Assembly (NCBI RefSeq): GCF_018784445.1
Contig: NZ_WQOH01000004.1
Location: 340,330-404,329 of the forward strand
Length of the DNA stretch: 64,000 bases
Reading direction: 5' to 3'
Source of the DNA: Gemmiger formicilis
Lineage (GTDB): Bacteria; Bacillota; Clostridia; Oscillospirales; Ruminococcaceae
Shown here: piece by piece, positions 31,624 through 39,177 of the stretch
How the letters are laid out: every line of letters begins with the position of its first letter
How positions within the stretch are numbered: the stretch's first letter is position 1
Made by a program: the position numbers and the translations under genes
Notes under the pieces: model-generated
Told to the model about the DNA's origin: nothing
Seen by the model: the letters and a program-made list of their open reading frames with translations, nothing else
Databases searched by the model: none

Positions 31624-31652
31624 AGCGTATTTCAATCTTGTAAAGTAGTCAA
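31624..31652 (-). promoter_or_regulatory. promoter of tRNA-Arg
   Basis: Minus strand TTGACT (31652-31647), 17-base spacer, TACGCT (31629-31624), about 23 bases before the mature tRNA 5' end. The same promoter region is repeated at 31827-31856, in front of the truncated tRNA copy. Confidence 0.7.
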
Positions 31653-31764
31653 TTTCCAATAGTGGTCAATTCGTGGTCTGACTACCGTTGACCACCGCGT
31701 TTTTGCAAGCGCAAATCACGCTGTATCGAACAAAAACAAGCCTAAAACCTGCGATGTCGCAGTT

Positions 31765-31804
31765 GTCGGAGCCGAACGCTCTATCCAGCTGAGCTACGAT
31801 CGCT
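31765..31804 (-). pseudogene. tRNA-Arg 5' half, scar 1
   Basis: On the minus strand the first 38 bases of the tRNA-Arg (acceptor strand, D arm, 5' anticodon stem and loop up to CUCCGAC) are identical to the intact gene. The sequence then switches to AACTGCGACA, the element core. The 3' half is missing, so it is not a functional tRNA, although its promoter is present. Confidence 0.85.
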
Positions 31805-31957
31805 TATGTATGAAAAACGCCGTTCTGACGTATTTCAATCTTGTAAAGTAGTCAATTTCCAATAGTGGTCAATTCGTGGTCTGACTACCGTTGACCACCG
31901 CGTTTTCGCAATCACAAACGACGCTGCATCGAACAAAAACGCATCGAAAACCCGCCC

Positions 31958-32000
31958 TGTCGCAGTTGTCGGAGTCCAACGTACTACCCAACCGCGCCAC
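31958..32000 (-). pseudogene. tRNA-like 5' half, scar 2
   Basis: On the minus strand a D-arm-like GGTTGGGTAG and an anticodon-stem-like TTGGACTCCGAC run into the core AACTGCGACA. The sequence before the anticodon differs from tRNA-Arg(CCG), so this is either a different tRNA or a strongly drifted copy. It is the outermost scar on the right. The stretch 32001-32198 shows no gene. Confidence 0.6.
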
Positions 32001-32198
32001 AATTACTTATGGCTTACATAATTGACTTTATACAGTATAGCAAATCTCACAGAAAAATGCAAATGTTTTCTTCAACTATTTTTCTTCTTCTCCTAAAAAA
32101 TCGCCCAAATATCCGCCCGTCCCATGCTCACCGCAGCCCTTTACATCCCGCGCATATTGCAGTATACTGGTTGCAAACGCAGAGAGGAAGTTGCAGCT

Positions 32199-32771
32199 AT
32201 GAGCGACAAAAAAATCATCATCGACGTGGTAGTCGATGTGCAGAAGGACTTTATCACTGGGGCGTTGGCGAACGAGCAGGCGCAGGCCAATGTGGCGCAT
32301 TTGGCGAAGGTTGCCAAGGCGCACGCTGAGGCGGGGCATTGGATGTTTTTCACCCGTGACACGCACGAGGACAACTATCTGGACACGCGGGAGGGCCGCC
32401 GCCTGCCGGTGGAACACTGCGTCGAGGGCGAGGACGGCTGGAACTTTGCGCCCGAGTTGGAGGACGCCATGGCCGCGACCGAGCCGGAAGTCACCCATAT
32501 TGTCAATAAGCCGACATTCGGGAGCTATATGCTGCCCAGCGACATTCTGGACGAGCTGATGGCCCACAACAAGGCCGCGACCGATATTGAAAAGTTCGTC
32601 ATCTACGGCTACTGCACCGACATCTGCGTCATCAGCAACGCGATGGTGCTGCGCGCGGCCTTCCCGGAAACGGAAATCGAGATTCAGTCTGATTGCTGCG
32701 CCGGGGTCACGCCCCGGTCGCACCAGACCGCGCTAGATGCCATGCGGAACTGCCAGTTCACCATCGTTTAA
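32199..32771 (+). CDS. isochorismatase-fold cysteine hydrolase (nicotinamidase-like)
   Basis: A 190-residue alpha/beta hydrolase. The catalytic Asp is in VVVDVQKDF, Lys in VNKPTFGS and Cys in GYCTDICVI, the complete triad of the nicotinamidase/isochorismatase family. A metal site as in PncA is suggested by TRDTHEDNYLDT. Nicotinamide deamidation for NAD salvage is the most likely job, but ureidoacrylate or other amides are possible. ATG 32199 was chosen because the first conserved strand starts 10 residues on. It converges on the next gene across a shared terminator. Confidence 0.85.
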   Translation: MSDKKIIIDVVVDVQKDFITGALANEQAQANVAHLAKVAKAHAEAGHWMFFTRDTHEDNYLDTREGRRLPVEHCVEGEDGWNFAPELEDAMAATEPEVTHIVNKPTFGSYMLPSDILDELMAHNKAATDIEKFVIYGYCTDICVISNAMVLRAAFPETEIEIQSDCCAGVTPRSHQTALDAMRNCQFTIV

Positions 32772-32783
32772 AGTTTACATCAC

Positions 32784-32823
32784 AAAAATGCCGGTACAGC
32801 GTAAGTGCTGTACCGGCGTTTTT
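32784..32823. terminator. bidirectional terminator
   Basis: ATGCCGGTACAGC pairs with GTGCTGTACCGGCGT around GTAA, with A5 and T5 flanks, between two convergent genes. Confidence 0.92.
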
Positions 32824-33419
32824 CAGTCCTCGGCGTCCTCGAGAATCGCCACGCACTTTTTCATAGAGACGGCAAATTCCTCGTCGTTGTTGTTCTGGAA
32901 CAAAATCAAGTTATCTTTATGCTGGGGGTCGGCCAGGTTTTCCGGGATGGCAAAATTACACTGCTTAATGTACTCGTCCCAATGGGTCAGCTTCCAGGTG
33001 TCGCGGTCGGAGTTGCGGTCGATCATCCGCTGGTGGACGACCTCGGGCGAGGTCTCGACCCAGATGACGGCCAGCGTCGCACCTTTCTCAGCCAGTTTGG
33101 CCTTCAGATTGGCTATGAACGCATTGTCGCGCACTTCTTGAGTGAACGGCGCGTTAATGAGTACGATATCGTCATAGTCCAGCGCCTCCATGGCCAGGGC
33201 CAGGACGCAGTCATACTCATAATCGCGGATGTTGGCCTGGAAAAACGCGCTGCTGCGATCATACGGCTGCCCGGCTACCTTAAAAATCTGTTTGGACAAG
33301 ACGATCAGCGTGTCCTTATCCAGGTAGACGATATGCTGCAATTCGTGAGCCAGCGCCTTGGCAACGTAGGTTTTGCCGCAGGCGGGCGGAGAGGTTACGA
33401 GGATCAGTTTTTTATCCAT
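32823..33419 (-). CDS. P-loop kinase-like ATPase
   Basis: A 198-residue P-loop protein. The Walker A is in VTSPPACGKTYVAKAL near the N-terminus, and a Walker-B-like strand is in DDIVLINAPF. The Arg-rich lid (VVHQRMIDRNSDRDTWKL) resembles zeta-toxin/chloramphenicol-phosphotransferase-like small-molecule kinases. The substrate is unknown and no antitoxin-like partner is adjacent. The start at 33419 was preferred because the first strand follows at once. A promoter with an operator-like palindrome lies upstream. Confidence 0.75.
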   Translation of the reverse strand: MDKKLILVTSPPACGKTYVAKALAHELQHIVYLDKDTLIVLSKQIFKVAGQPYDRSSAFFQANIRDYEYDCVLALAMEALDYDDIVLINAPFTQEVRDNAFIANLKAKLAEKGATLAVIWVETSPEVVHQRMIDRNSDRDTWKLTHWDEYIKQCNFAIPENLADPQHKDNLILFQNNNDEEFAVSMKKCVAILEDAED

Positions 33420-33444
33420 GGAGAGCCCTTCTCTATACAAACGT

Positions 33445-33495
33445 TATACGCTTGGCGTATAAACGTATTGTACGACAAACATTTAACAATTTCAA
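33445..33495 (-). promoter_or_regulatory. promoter and palindrome of the P-loop gene
   Basis: Minus strand TTGAAA (33495-33490), 17 bases, TACAAT (33472-33467). Just downstream, around the start site, lies the perfect palindrome TATACGC-TTG-GCGTATA (33445-33461), well placed for a repressor. Confidence 0.65.
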
Positions 33496-33628
33496 TAGGA
33501 AACGTTTCCAAAAAGGACAAACCTTGCAAAGTGTATCAAGAAAAGGGCGGGAGCATGAGGAGAACGAAAGTGTGAATATGGATTTTTGTGCGCGACATAG
33601 AGGATTCGCGCCACAGCCCTCATAACAC

Positions 33629-33656
33629 AAAAACAGCGGCCAGGCACCGCGGTTTT
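33629..33656 (-). terminator. terminator of the glycosyltransferase operon
   Basis: AAAACaGCGG pairs with CCGCgGTTTT around CCAGGCA, just after the last glycosyltransferase stop, giving a T run on the minus strand. Confidence 0.75.
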
Positions 33657-33660
33657 ACGT

Positions 33661-34722
33661 TTAATCTCTGCGCATTTTTCCGCGCAGCAGGTAATAGCCA
33701 GCCCAATCCAGCTTGCCGTACAGGGGTGAGCCGGTGCGCTTGGCCTCGGCCAGCGCCCAGATCAGGCGGGTACTGTGCCAGCGGCAGGGAAGGTAGTAGG
33801 CCGAATAGGCTCCCTCAATTTTCATGCGTTCCAGCAAAGCGTGCATCCAGGGGCTGCGCAGCGCGGCGATGGCCTTATCCCGGCGCACGCGGGCACTCTT
33901 GGCCGGGTCACGGCGCAGGATGTCGGCGACACCCTCGGCAAAAACGGTCAGCTCGGCACGGTGCAGGGGGCGCATATCCTCCTGTGGGCAGTGGGCGGCG
34001 TTGCAGGCACGGTTCAGCTTGGCAAAATGCTCGGGCCAAATCTTGCAGTAATCTGCGTGATATCGGGTCGAGAGTGTCCCGCCGCGGCTGCAATCGTAAA
34101 AAGTCAGCGGTGCGGTCAGGGCCGTATAGGCGAAATCCGGGGTAATTTTGCCCAAAAGTTCGACATAATCCAATACGAACTGTAAATCTTCGCCCAAAGT
34201 ATACTGTCTGTCAAACTGTACCTGCTGGGCATAGACCGTGCGGTAGAGTTTATTCCAAGGCATCGCCAACAGGCAGTCCAGCCACAGCCGGGCCAGGCCG
34301 CTCTGGGGGCGGGTTTCGGCGGCGGCTGTTACCGGCGCAGTGTCGTTTTCATCGGTGGTGTAGTGCCAGCAGACGAAAGAATTCGGTGCGGCGTTCTGGG
34401 CGTCCAGGGCAGCCTGCAAAGCCCCGGGGCGCAGGGCATCGTCCGAGTCAAGAAAGACGATATACTCGCTGCCCGCTGCGGCCAGACCGCTGTTGCGCGC
34501 ACCGGAAACGCCCAGGTCGTCCTGATGGATGACCGTCACGCGGGGGTCACGCGCGGCCCAGGCGTCGCACAGTTTGCCGCTGTTGTCAGGGCTGCCGTCG
34601 TCCACCAGGATGCAGGCCAGCCCGCCTGCCACGTCCTGGGAGACAACGCTCTCGACGCAGCGGTCCAGCGTAGCCATGGCCTTGTAGACCGGCACAATGA
34701 CGGTGATGGTCGGCTTGCTCAC
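33661..34722 (-). CDS. family 2 glycosyltransferase
   Basis: A 353-residue GT2 enzyme with a GT-A fold. It begins TITVIVPVYKAMATLDRC, with the nucleotide-site CILVDDGSPDNSG and metal-binding DSDDALRPG. A C-terminal part has the GEDLQFVLDY segment typical of capsule and teichoic-type transferases. The start is GTG at 34722 with GGAGG ahead; it overlaps the upstream glycosyltransferase stop by 4 bases. It is the last gene of the operon. The sugar donor and acceptor are not predictable from sequence. Confidence 0.88.
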   Translation of the reverse strand: MSKPTITVIVPVYKAMATLDRCVESVVSQDVAGGLACILVDDGSPDNSGKLCDAWAARDPRVTVIHQDDLGVSGARNSGLAAAGSEYIVFLDSDDALRPGALQAALDAQNAAPNSFVCWHYTTDENDTAPVTAAAETRPQSGLARLWLDCLLAMPWNKLYRTVYAQQVQFDRQYTLGEDLQFVLDYVELLGKITPDFAYTALTAPLTFYDCSRGGTLSTRYHADYCKIWPEHFAKLNRACNAAHCPQEDMRPLHRAELTVFAEGVADILRRDPAKSARVRRDKAIAALRSPWMHALLERMKIEGAYSAYYLPCRWHSTRLIWALAEAKRTGSPLYGKLDWAGYYLLRGKMRRD

Positions 34723-35942
34723 TGGGCACCTCCGTTTTCGGTCATGTCGCGCACGATGCGCACAAATTCCGCATAGTAATGTTCTACCGAGAACGCCTTT
34801 GCGCGCTCGGCCCCGGCCGCGCCCATCTCGGCGCAGAGGGCCGGGTGCTCGTACAGCATACGGATACTCCACGCCAGCTGGTCGGCCACGGTGTCGCCGC
34901 GCTCGACAAGCACTGCCTGGCTTCCTTCCAGGTACTCGGGCATACCGCCGCTGCGGGTGGCAAGCACCGGGCGGCCGCAGGCCATGGCCTCCACCGCTAC
35001 AAGACCTGCGGCTTCTTCCACCAGGGTGGGCACGCAGCATAGGTCGGCGAGGCGGTAATAGTCTGGTAAATCTTCATTAGGGATATAACCGGTGAACTGC
35101 ACCCGGTCGCCCAGACTCTTGGCCTGCTGCTCCAATTTGCGTTGGAACACACTTTGTTGGGTGCGGGCAAAGAAGGGGCTGCCCACGATCAGCAGTTTGA
35201 CGTAGGGCAGCGGCAGCGACGCGACGGCCTCCATCAATTTGTGGATGCCCTTGTCCGGGTCAAGGCGGCCGCAGTAAAGGACGATGAAATCCTCATCGGT
35301 AAAGCCCAGCTGGGCGCGCAGCGTTTTGGACGCCGGGCCGGGGCGAAAGCGGTTCGTATCAATGCAGTTATGCAGAATGTAGGCGCGCTGGTGGTCAATG
35401 CTGCTGGTGGAAAGGTACTCGCCGCGGATGAACTCGCTGATGGCCAGCACGCCGCCATAGATGTCATCCATGACCGGGGTGCAGGTCGTTTGGCCGTGCA
35501 GGTGCGCCAGGCAGCGCCTGCGGCCATACATACGGCTGATGGCGCTGCATTGGGTCAGGTTGCCGCCCTCGCCGATAATCAGGTCGGGCGGGGGCAATTC
35601 CAGTGCGAGGGAAAGCTGAACTTTTTGATACCAGGGGTCATAGGGGGCGGCGATGCCGACGCACCGTTCCAGAAAGACCATTGGCCAGTAGCGGCGGTGC
35701 CCGCTGGGGCGCGGCACGTAAAGCATTTTGGTGTGCTGCCAGCCCTCGGCAGCGCGGCGGGCGACATCATCGGGCACACTGGCGCACAAAAGCTCCAGCT
35801 GACCCTGTTTCTCGTTTTCACGGATCAGATGGGTCAGCAGGGTTTCCACCGCACCGCCCTGCACCGCAGGCACCGGCAGATCCGGCGGCGGTATCAGCAG
35901 CACGCGGGGACGCTTTTCTTTGTCGTGATTTCGTAACGCCAA
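34719..35942 (-). CDS. family 4 glycosyltransferase, TTG start
   Basis: A ~407-residue GT-B enzyme. The N-lobe has PPPDLPVPAVQGGAVETLL. The C-lobe has VLYCGRLDPDKGIHKLMEAV and the donor-binding EX7E region EEAAGLVAVEAMACGRPVLA. The first plausible start with a ribosome site is TTG at 35942 (AAGGAG seven bases ahead). An ATG at 36011 would include part of the palindromic repeat upstream and has no good site. It is translationally coupled to the next gene. Confidence 0.85.
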   Translation of the reverse strand: MALRNHDKEKRPRVLLIPPPDLPVPAVQGGAVETLLTHLIRENEKQGQLELLCASVPDDVARRAAEGWQHTKMLYVPRPSGHRRYWPMVFLERCVGIAAPYDPWYQKVQLSLALELPPPDLIIGEGGNLTQCSAISRMYGRRRCLAHLHGQTTCTPVMDDIYGGVLAISEFIRGEYLSTSSIDHQRAYILHNCIDTNRFRPGPASKTLRAQLGFTDEDFIVLYCGRLDPDKGIHKLMEAVASLPLPYVKLLIVGSPFFARTQQSVFQRKLEQQAKSLGDRVQFTGYIPNEDLPDYYRLADLCCVPTLVEEAAGLVAVEAMACGRPVLATRSGGMPEYLEGSQAVLVERGDTVADQLAWSIRMLYEHPALCAEMGAAGAERAKAFSVEHYYAEFVRIVRDMTENGGAQ

Positions 35943-35987
35943 TGCAGGCTCCTTAGAAAGTGGATTTTGAACAGATATAGGCTGCGT

Positions 35988-36055
35988 GTAGGGGCCGGGT
36001 ATGCCCGGCACGCAGCTTTCCCGCAGGAAGGCAGTTCCCGGCAGGTTGAGGGCCG
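35988..36055. repeat. palindromic intergenic element, copy P1
   Basis: GTAGGGGCCGGGTATGCCCG heads a short palindrome, followed by CAGCTTTCCCGCAGGAAGGC and a closing GGTTGAGGGCCGCG. It is related to copies at 38089, 48995 and 56733. It fills the gap between two glycosyltransferase genes. Confidence 0.7.
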
Positions 36056-36063
36056 CGCGAACC

Positions 36064-37041
36064 TTACTTGATCGGGCACAAACTTTGTGCGCTCATCATG
36101 GCCCAGCGGGCGGCGCTAAGCTTTTCGGTCATCTTCATGTTGCGGCAGTTGGGCAGGTAGCTGATTAAGCCCTGCATCAGAAACTGCTCCTTGCTGATGG
36201 CCTTGACCAGCTCGGGCGTCGGGGCCTGGCGTACCTTTGCGCAGAGGAACAGATACCGCCGCCAGCAGGCCGCATAGGCGGCATCCACGACCGTGCGGTC
36301 AGCGCGGTTCTCCACATAGAAGCGGTAGCGGTCGGCCAGACCGTCCACAGCGTCAAAGGCTTCAGGTTTGATGTTGGTGCGGCAGATGCTGCCGTTGCGC
36401 AGGCGGTAATGGTAGAGCGGCTTGTCCACACAGACGACCTTATCGCAGCGCCAGAACAGGCGGTGTGCCACAAAATCATCCTCATGCAGGCGGCCTTCGG
36501 GGTAGTGCAGCAGCTTCCAGACCTCGGCGCGGTAGAGTTTGTTCCAGGCCACGGTGTAGACCGTGCCGTAGGGGGTGTAGAACTCATTCAGCAGATTTTT
36601 CCCACAGAAAATACCCTCCTGCGTGGGGCGGGTAAAGTAGGCCGGGTCACAGCTCTTGCCGTCCTCCTGCACGTCCTCGACCGAGCAGAGGGACATATAG
36701 GCGTCGTGCTCCTCGCAGGCGTCGTACAGCGTCTGCAAAAAGCGCGGCAGTACGATATCGTCGGAGTCGACGAAGGAATAGTAGCGGCCCTTGGCGTTAT
36801 CAATGCCCGCATTGCGCGCAGCGGACAGGCCCTGGTTCTCCTGGTGAATGACCCGCACGCGCGCGTCCAAGGCAGCATATTTATCGCAGATTTCGGCGCA
36901 GCCGTCGGTGGAGCCATCGTCGATGAGCAGCACCTCGATGGGCACATTGATCTTCTGGGCCAGGATGCTCTCGATGCACTCTTCCAGATACGGCTTGGTG
37001 TTGTAGATCGGCACGATCACGCTGATCGCAATGTGTTCCAT
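36064..37041 (-). CDS. family 2 glycosyltransferase
   Basis: A 325-residue GT-A enzyme: ISVIVPIYNTKPYLEECI, VLLIDDGSTDGCAEIC, QENQGLSAARNAGIDNAKG and the metal-binding SFVDSDDIV. The middle part has RLHEDDFVAHRLFW, the acceptor-side Asp-rich motif frequent in capsule transferases. It lies 2 bases after the upstream gene stop, so it is surely co-translated. It is predicted to work at the inner face of the membrane on a lipid-linked glycan. Confidence 0.9.
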   Translation of the reverse strand: MEHIAISVIVPIYNTKPYLEECIESILAQKINVPIEVLLIDDGSTDGCAEICDKYAALDARVRVIHQENQGLSAARNAGIDNAKGRYYSFVDSDDIVLPRFLQTLYDACEEHDAYMSLCSVEDVQEDGKSCDPAYFTRPTQEGIFCGKNLLNEFYTPYGTVYTVAWNKLYRAEVWKLLHYPEGRLHEDDFVAHRLFWRCDKVVCVDKPLYHYRLRNGSICRTNIKPEAFDAVDGLADRYRFYVENRADRTVVDAAYAACWRRYLFLCAKVRQAPTPELVKAISKEQFLMQGLISYLPNCRNMKMTEKLSAARWAMMSAQSLCPIK

Positions 37042-37043
37042 GG

Positions 37044-38060
37044 TTAGTTCCCCTTCCTCTTGTGCAGACGTCCCCAGGCCGCCGCCGCGCCGTAGGTCAG
37101 CGTGGGGCTTGCGCAGAAAGCTGCGGCCCGCAGCTTCTCGCCCAGCGGCAGATGCTTACTGGCTATGATATCCGGCAAAATGGCGTCCAGATGATTTTTG
37201 TGCGCCAAAAATTTAGGCTTCAGTTCGGGCAGGTTACCTGCCGCGTCGGATTGGCACCAGAACTGGTAAAAAATCTGCCAGTACCGCACAACGGCCCAGT
37301 CGTAGTATTCCTCGCGCCCCGGCCGGGCCGAGAAATACTGCAGCCATTCCCAGTACATCCGCAAGTCATCGATTTTGCGGGGCGGGAAGCCTGCCGTCGT
37401 GATCTGCCCGGCGCGGGTGCGGTAATGGTAGAGCACGTCGCCCAGGCAGTTGCAGCGCTCACCTTCAAAGACGCGGTGCAGCACGCTGGCATCGTCGCCA
37501 AACAGCATCGTCTCATCGTAATGGATGCCTTTTTCCTTGAAGAGCCGTGCGTCAAACAGCTTGTTCCAGCTCAGCGGCCCATAGAAACTGCCGGTCTGGA
37601 ATGCCTCCAGCAGCAGTTCCTGGGCGTCGCGCACGCCGGTCTGGCGGATCGTGACCATCCGGCCCTCGATCTTGCTGCCGCCGGCGTCAATGCAGTCCGC
37701 CGCACAGGCCGCCAGCCGCACGCCGGGGGCCTGTACTGCGTTATAAAGCGTCTCGAACATCGTCGGCTCGATGAGGTCGTCGGAATCCACGATGCCGATG
37801 TAGTCGCCCCGGACATTGTCCAGCCCGGTATTGCGGGCGTGGGCGGGGCCGCCGTTGGCCTGGTGGAATACCCGGATGCGGGCATCCTGCGCGGCCAGTG
37901 CGTCACAGACTTCCGCCGAGCCGTCGTGGCTGCCGTCGTCGACGAGCAGCAGCTCAAAATCGGTGAAGGTCTGCGCCAGGATGCTTTCCACTGCGGGGCG
38001 CAGATAAGGCCCTGTGTTGTACACCGTGGAGATTATGCTGATTTTGGGATGGTCAGACAT
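37044..38060 (-). CDS. family 2 glycosyltransferase
   Basis: A 338-residue GT-A enzyme: ISIISTVYNTGPYLRPAVES, LLLVDDGSHDGSAEVC, QANGGPAHARNTGLDNVRG and IVDSDDLIEP. The acceptor-side motif is MLFGDDASVLHRVFEGE, and the C-terminal part ends with basic residues. It is paralogous to its downstream neighbour and probably arose by local duplication. A palindromic repeat copy fills the 115 bases upstream. Confidence 0.9.
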   Translation of the reverse strand: MSDHPKISIISTVYNTGPYLRPAVESILAQTFTDFELLLVDDGSHDGSAEVCDALAAQDARIRVFHQANGGPAHARNTGLDNVRGDYIGIVDSDDLIEPTMFETLYNAVQAPGVRLAACAADCIDAGGSKIEGRMVTIRQTGVRDAQELLLEAFQTGSFYGPLSWNKLFDARLFKEKGIHYDETMLFGDDASVLHRVFEGERCNCLGDVLYHYRTRAGQITTAGFPPRKIDDLRMYWEWLQYFSARPGREEYYDWAVVRYWQIFYQFWCQSDAAGNLPELKPKFLAHKNHLDAILPDIIASKHLPLGEKLRAAAFCASPTLTYGAAAAWGRLHKRKGN

Positions 38061-38088
38061 AGGTACTTCCTTTTATAGTAACTGCCTT

Positions 38089-38174
38089 GTAGGAGCCGGG
38101 CATGCCCGGCCCGGTCGTGTAAGGCGAGCGGGCGTTTATGGGAAGGCGGAGGGCCGTATTCTATATGCGCCCGC
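38089..38174. repeat. palindromic intergenic element, copy P2
   Basis: GTAGGAGCCGGGCATGCCCG starts the element and GGGCCGTATTCTATATGCGC closes it just outside the next stop codon. It is a drifted member of the same family as copies P1, P4 and P6. Confidence 0.65.
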
Positions 38175-38175
38175 A

Positions 38176-39177
38176 TTACAGCAGCCGCTGTTTGATGAGC
38201 GTATACGCCGCCAATAACCCCGGCCAATTCCATGCCACACCAATACGGTACGGCACGGCCAGAATCTTGTTTGGGTCATTCCGCAGCCGCTCCTGCAGGG
38301 CGGCGCGGGCGTCATTGTCGGCCAGGATCTCAGCAAACAGTGCGCGGCGCCTTGCATACGGCAAATCCCCCCTGCAGCCAGTCAGCAAACCGTACTGGTT
38401 CAGGCAGGCCCGCAGGCGGCTGGTGTGCTCGTAGGGCGCGGGGTCCAGGCCGCTTTTCCGCAGCAGGGCGGCCAGCGCCGGGCGGGTGATGCGCTCGGCG
38501 TCCAGTAAATCCCCCCGCAGACGGCGGGACAGACTGCCAGACTCCATATCATACTGCTTATAGTATACACCATGCAGGCAATAAATGGCAGAGGAAATTT
38601 GTAAAAATTGTATGTTAAATAAAACATCCTCATTGATTTGCAGCCGATCGTCAAACCGTAGGCCGCCCAGCGTGCGGCGGCGGAACAGCTTAGGATAGGG
38701 CGCAGCCAGCAGCCCGGTGTCAAACAGCAGGGGAGAGAGCGCCCCGCCCAGTGCGGCCAGGTCGGCGTATTCGCCCGCAGGCAGGTAGTCCGTGGGCTGG
38801 ATATCACCTGTGGAAACCCGCGTCAGGCCGAACAAAATCATATCGGCGTCGGTGATTACGCCGTCCAACGCAGACCACAGCCCGGGCAGCAGCGCGTCGT
38901 CGGCATCCAAAAACAGTACCCATTCGCCGCTTGCCGCGTCCAGCCCGGTATTGCGGGCTGCGCCCGCGCCGCCGTTTTCGCGGTGCAGGGCCGTTATGCG
39001 TGGGTCTGCGGCGGCCAGCTCGTCACAAAGCGCCCCGGTGTCATCGGGGCTGCCGTCGTCCACCAGCAGGATCTCTATGTCGGAGGGAGCGTCTGTCAAG
39101 GCACTTGCTACGGCGCGGCGCAGCGTGGCCGCAGCCTTATAACAGGGGATGATGATGGAAACGTTACGGATGCTCAC
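38176..39177 (-). CDS. family 2 glycosyltransferase
   Basis: A 333-residue GT-A enzyme: VSIIIPCYKAAATLRRAV, ILLVDDGSPDDTGALC, ENGGAGAARNTGLDAASG and FLDADDALLPG. The DADD variant of the metal motif differs from its neighbours' DSDD. The mid-part INEDVLFNIQF is the expected Glu-Asp segment. A short stretch of AT-rich codons (38560-38650) contrasts with the GC-rich remainder. It overlaps the upstream gene by 4 bases. Confidence 0.9.
   Translation of the reverse strand: MSIRNVSIIIPCYKAAATLRRAVASALTDAPSDIEILLVDDGSPDDTGALCDELAAADPRITALHRENGGAGAARNTGLDAASGEWVLFLDADDALLPGLWSALDGVITDADMILFGLTRVSTGDIQPTDYLPAGEYADLAALGGALSPLLFDTGLLAAPYPKLFRRRTLGGLRFDDRLQINEDVLFNIQFLQISSAIYCLHGVYYKQYDMESGSLSRRLRGDLLDAERITRPALAALLRKSGLDPAPYEHTSRLRACLNQYGLLTGCRGDLPYARRRALFAEILADNDARAALQERLRNDPNKILAVPYRIGVAWNWPGLLAAYTLIKQRLL

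Larger units (their letters stand above)
31562..31974 (-). repeat. tandem 203-bp attachment array
   Basis: GTCGGAG junctions lie at 31562, 31765 and 31968, exactly 203 bases apart. Each unit holds a tRNA 5' half, its promoter, the arm motif AGTGGTCAATTCGTGGTC, the inverse TTGACCACC, and the core TGTCGCAGTTGTCGG. The two units differ by scattered substitutions. This is what repeated integration at one tRNA by related elements leaves behind. The only RNA gene still whole is the tRNA at its left end. Confidence 0.8.

Noticed and set aside
31562-31974. Tandem repeats near an integrase considered as a CRISPR-like array.
   Set aside because: Units are 203 bp with tRNA halves and differ by scattered point changes. 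There are no short repeats with unique spacers and no cas genes.
32823-33419. P-loop protein considered as a zeta toxin of a toxin-antitoxin pair.
   Set aside because: No small antitoxin gene is adjacent, and the catalytic signature is too loose. It is kept as an unassigned P-loop ATPase.
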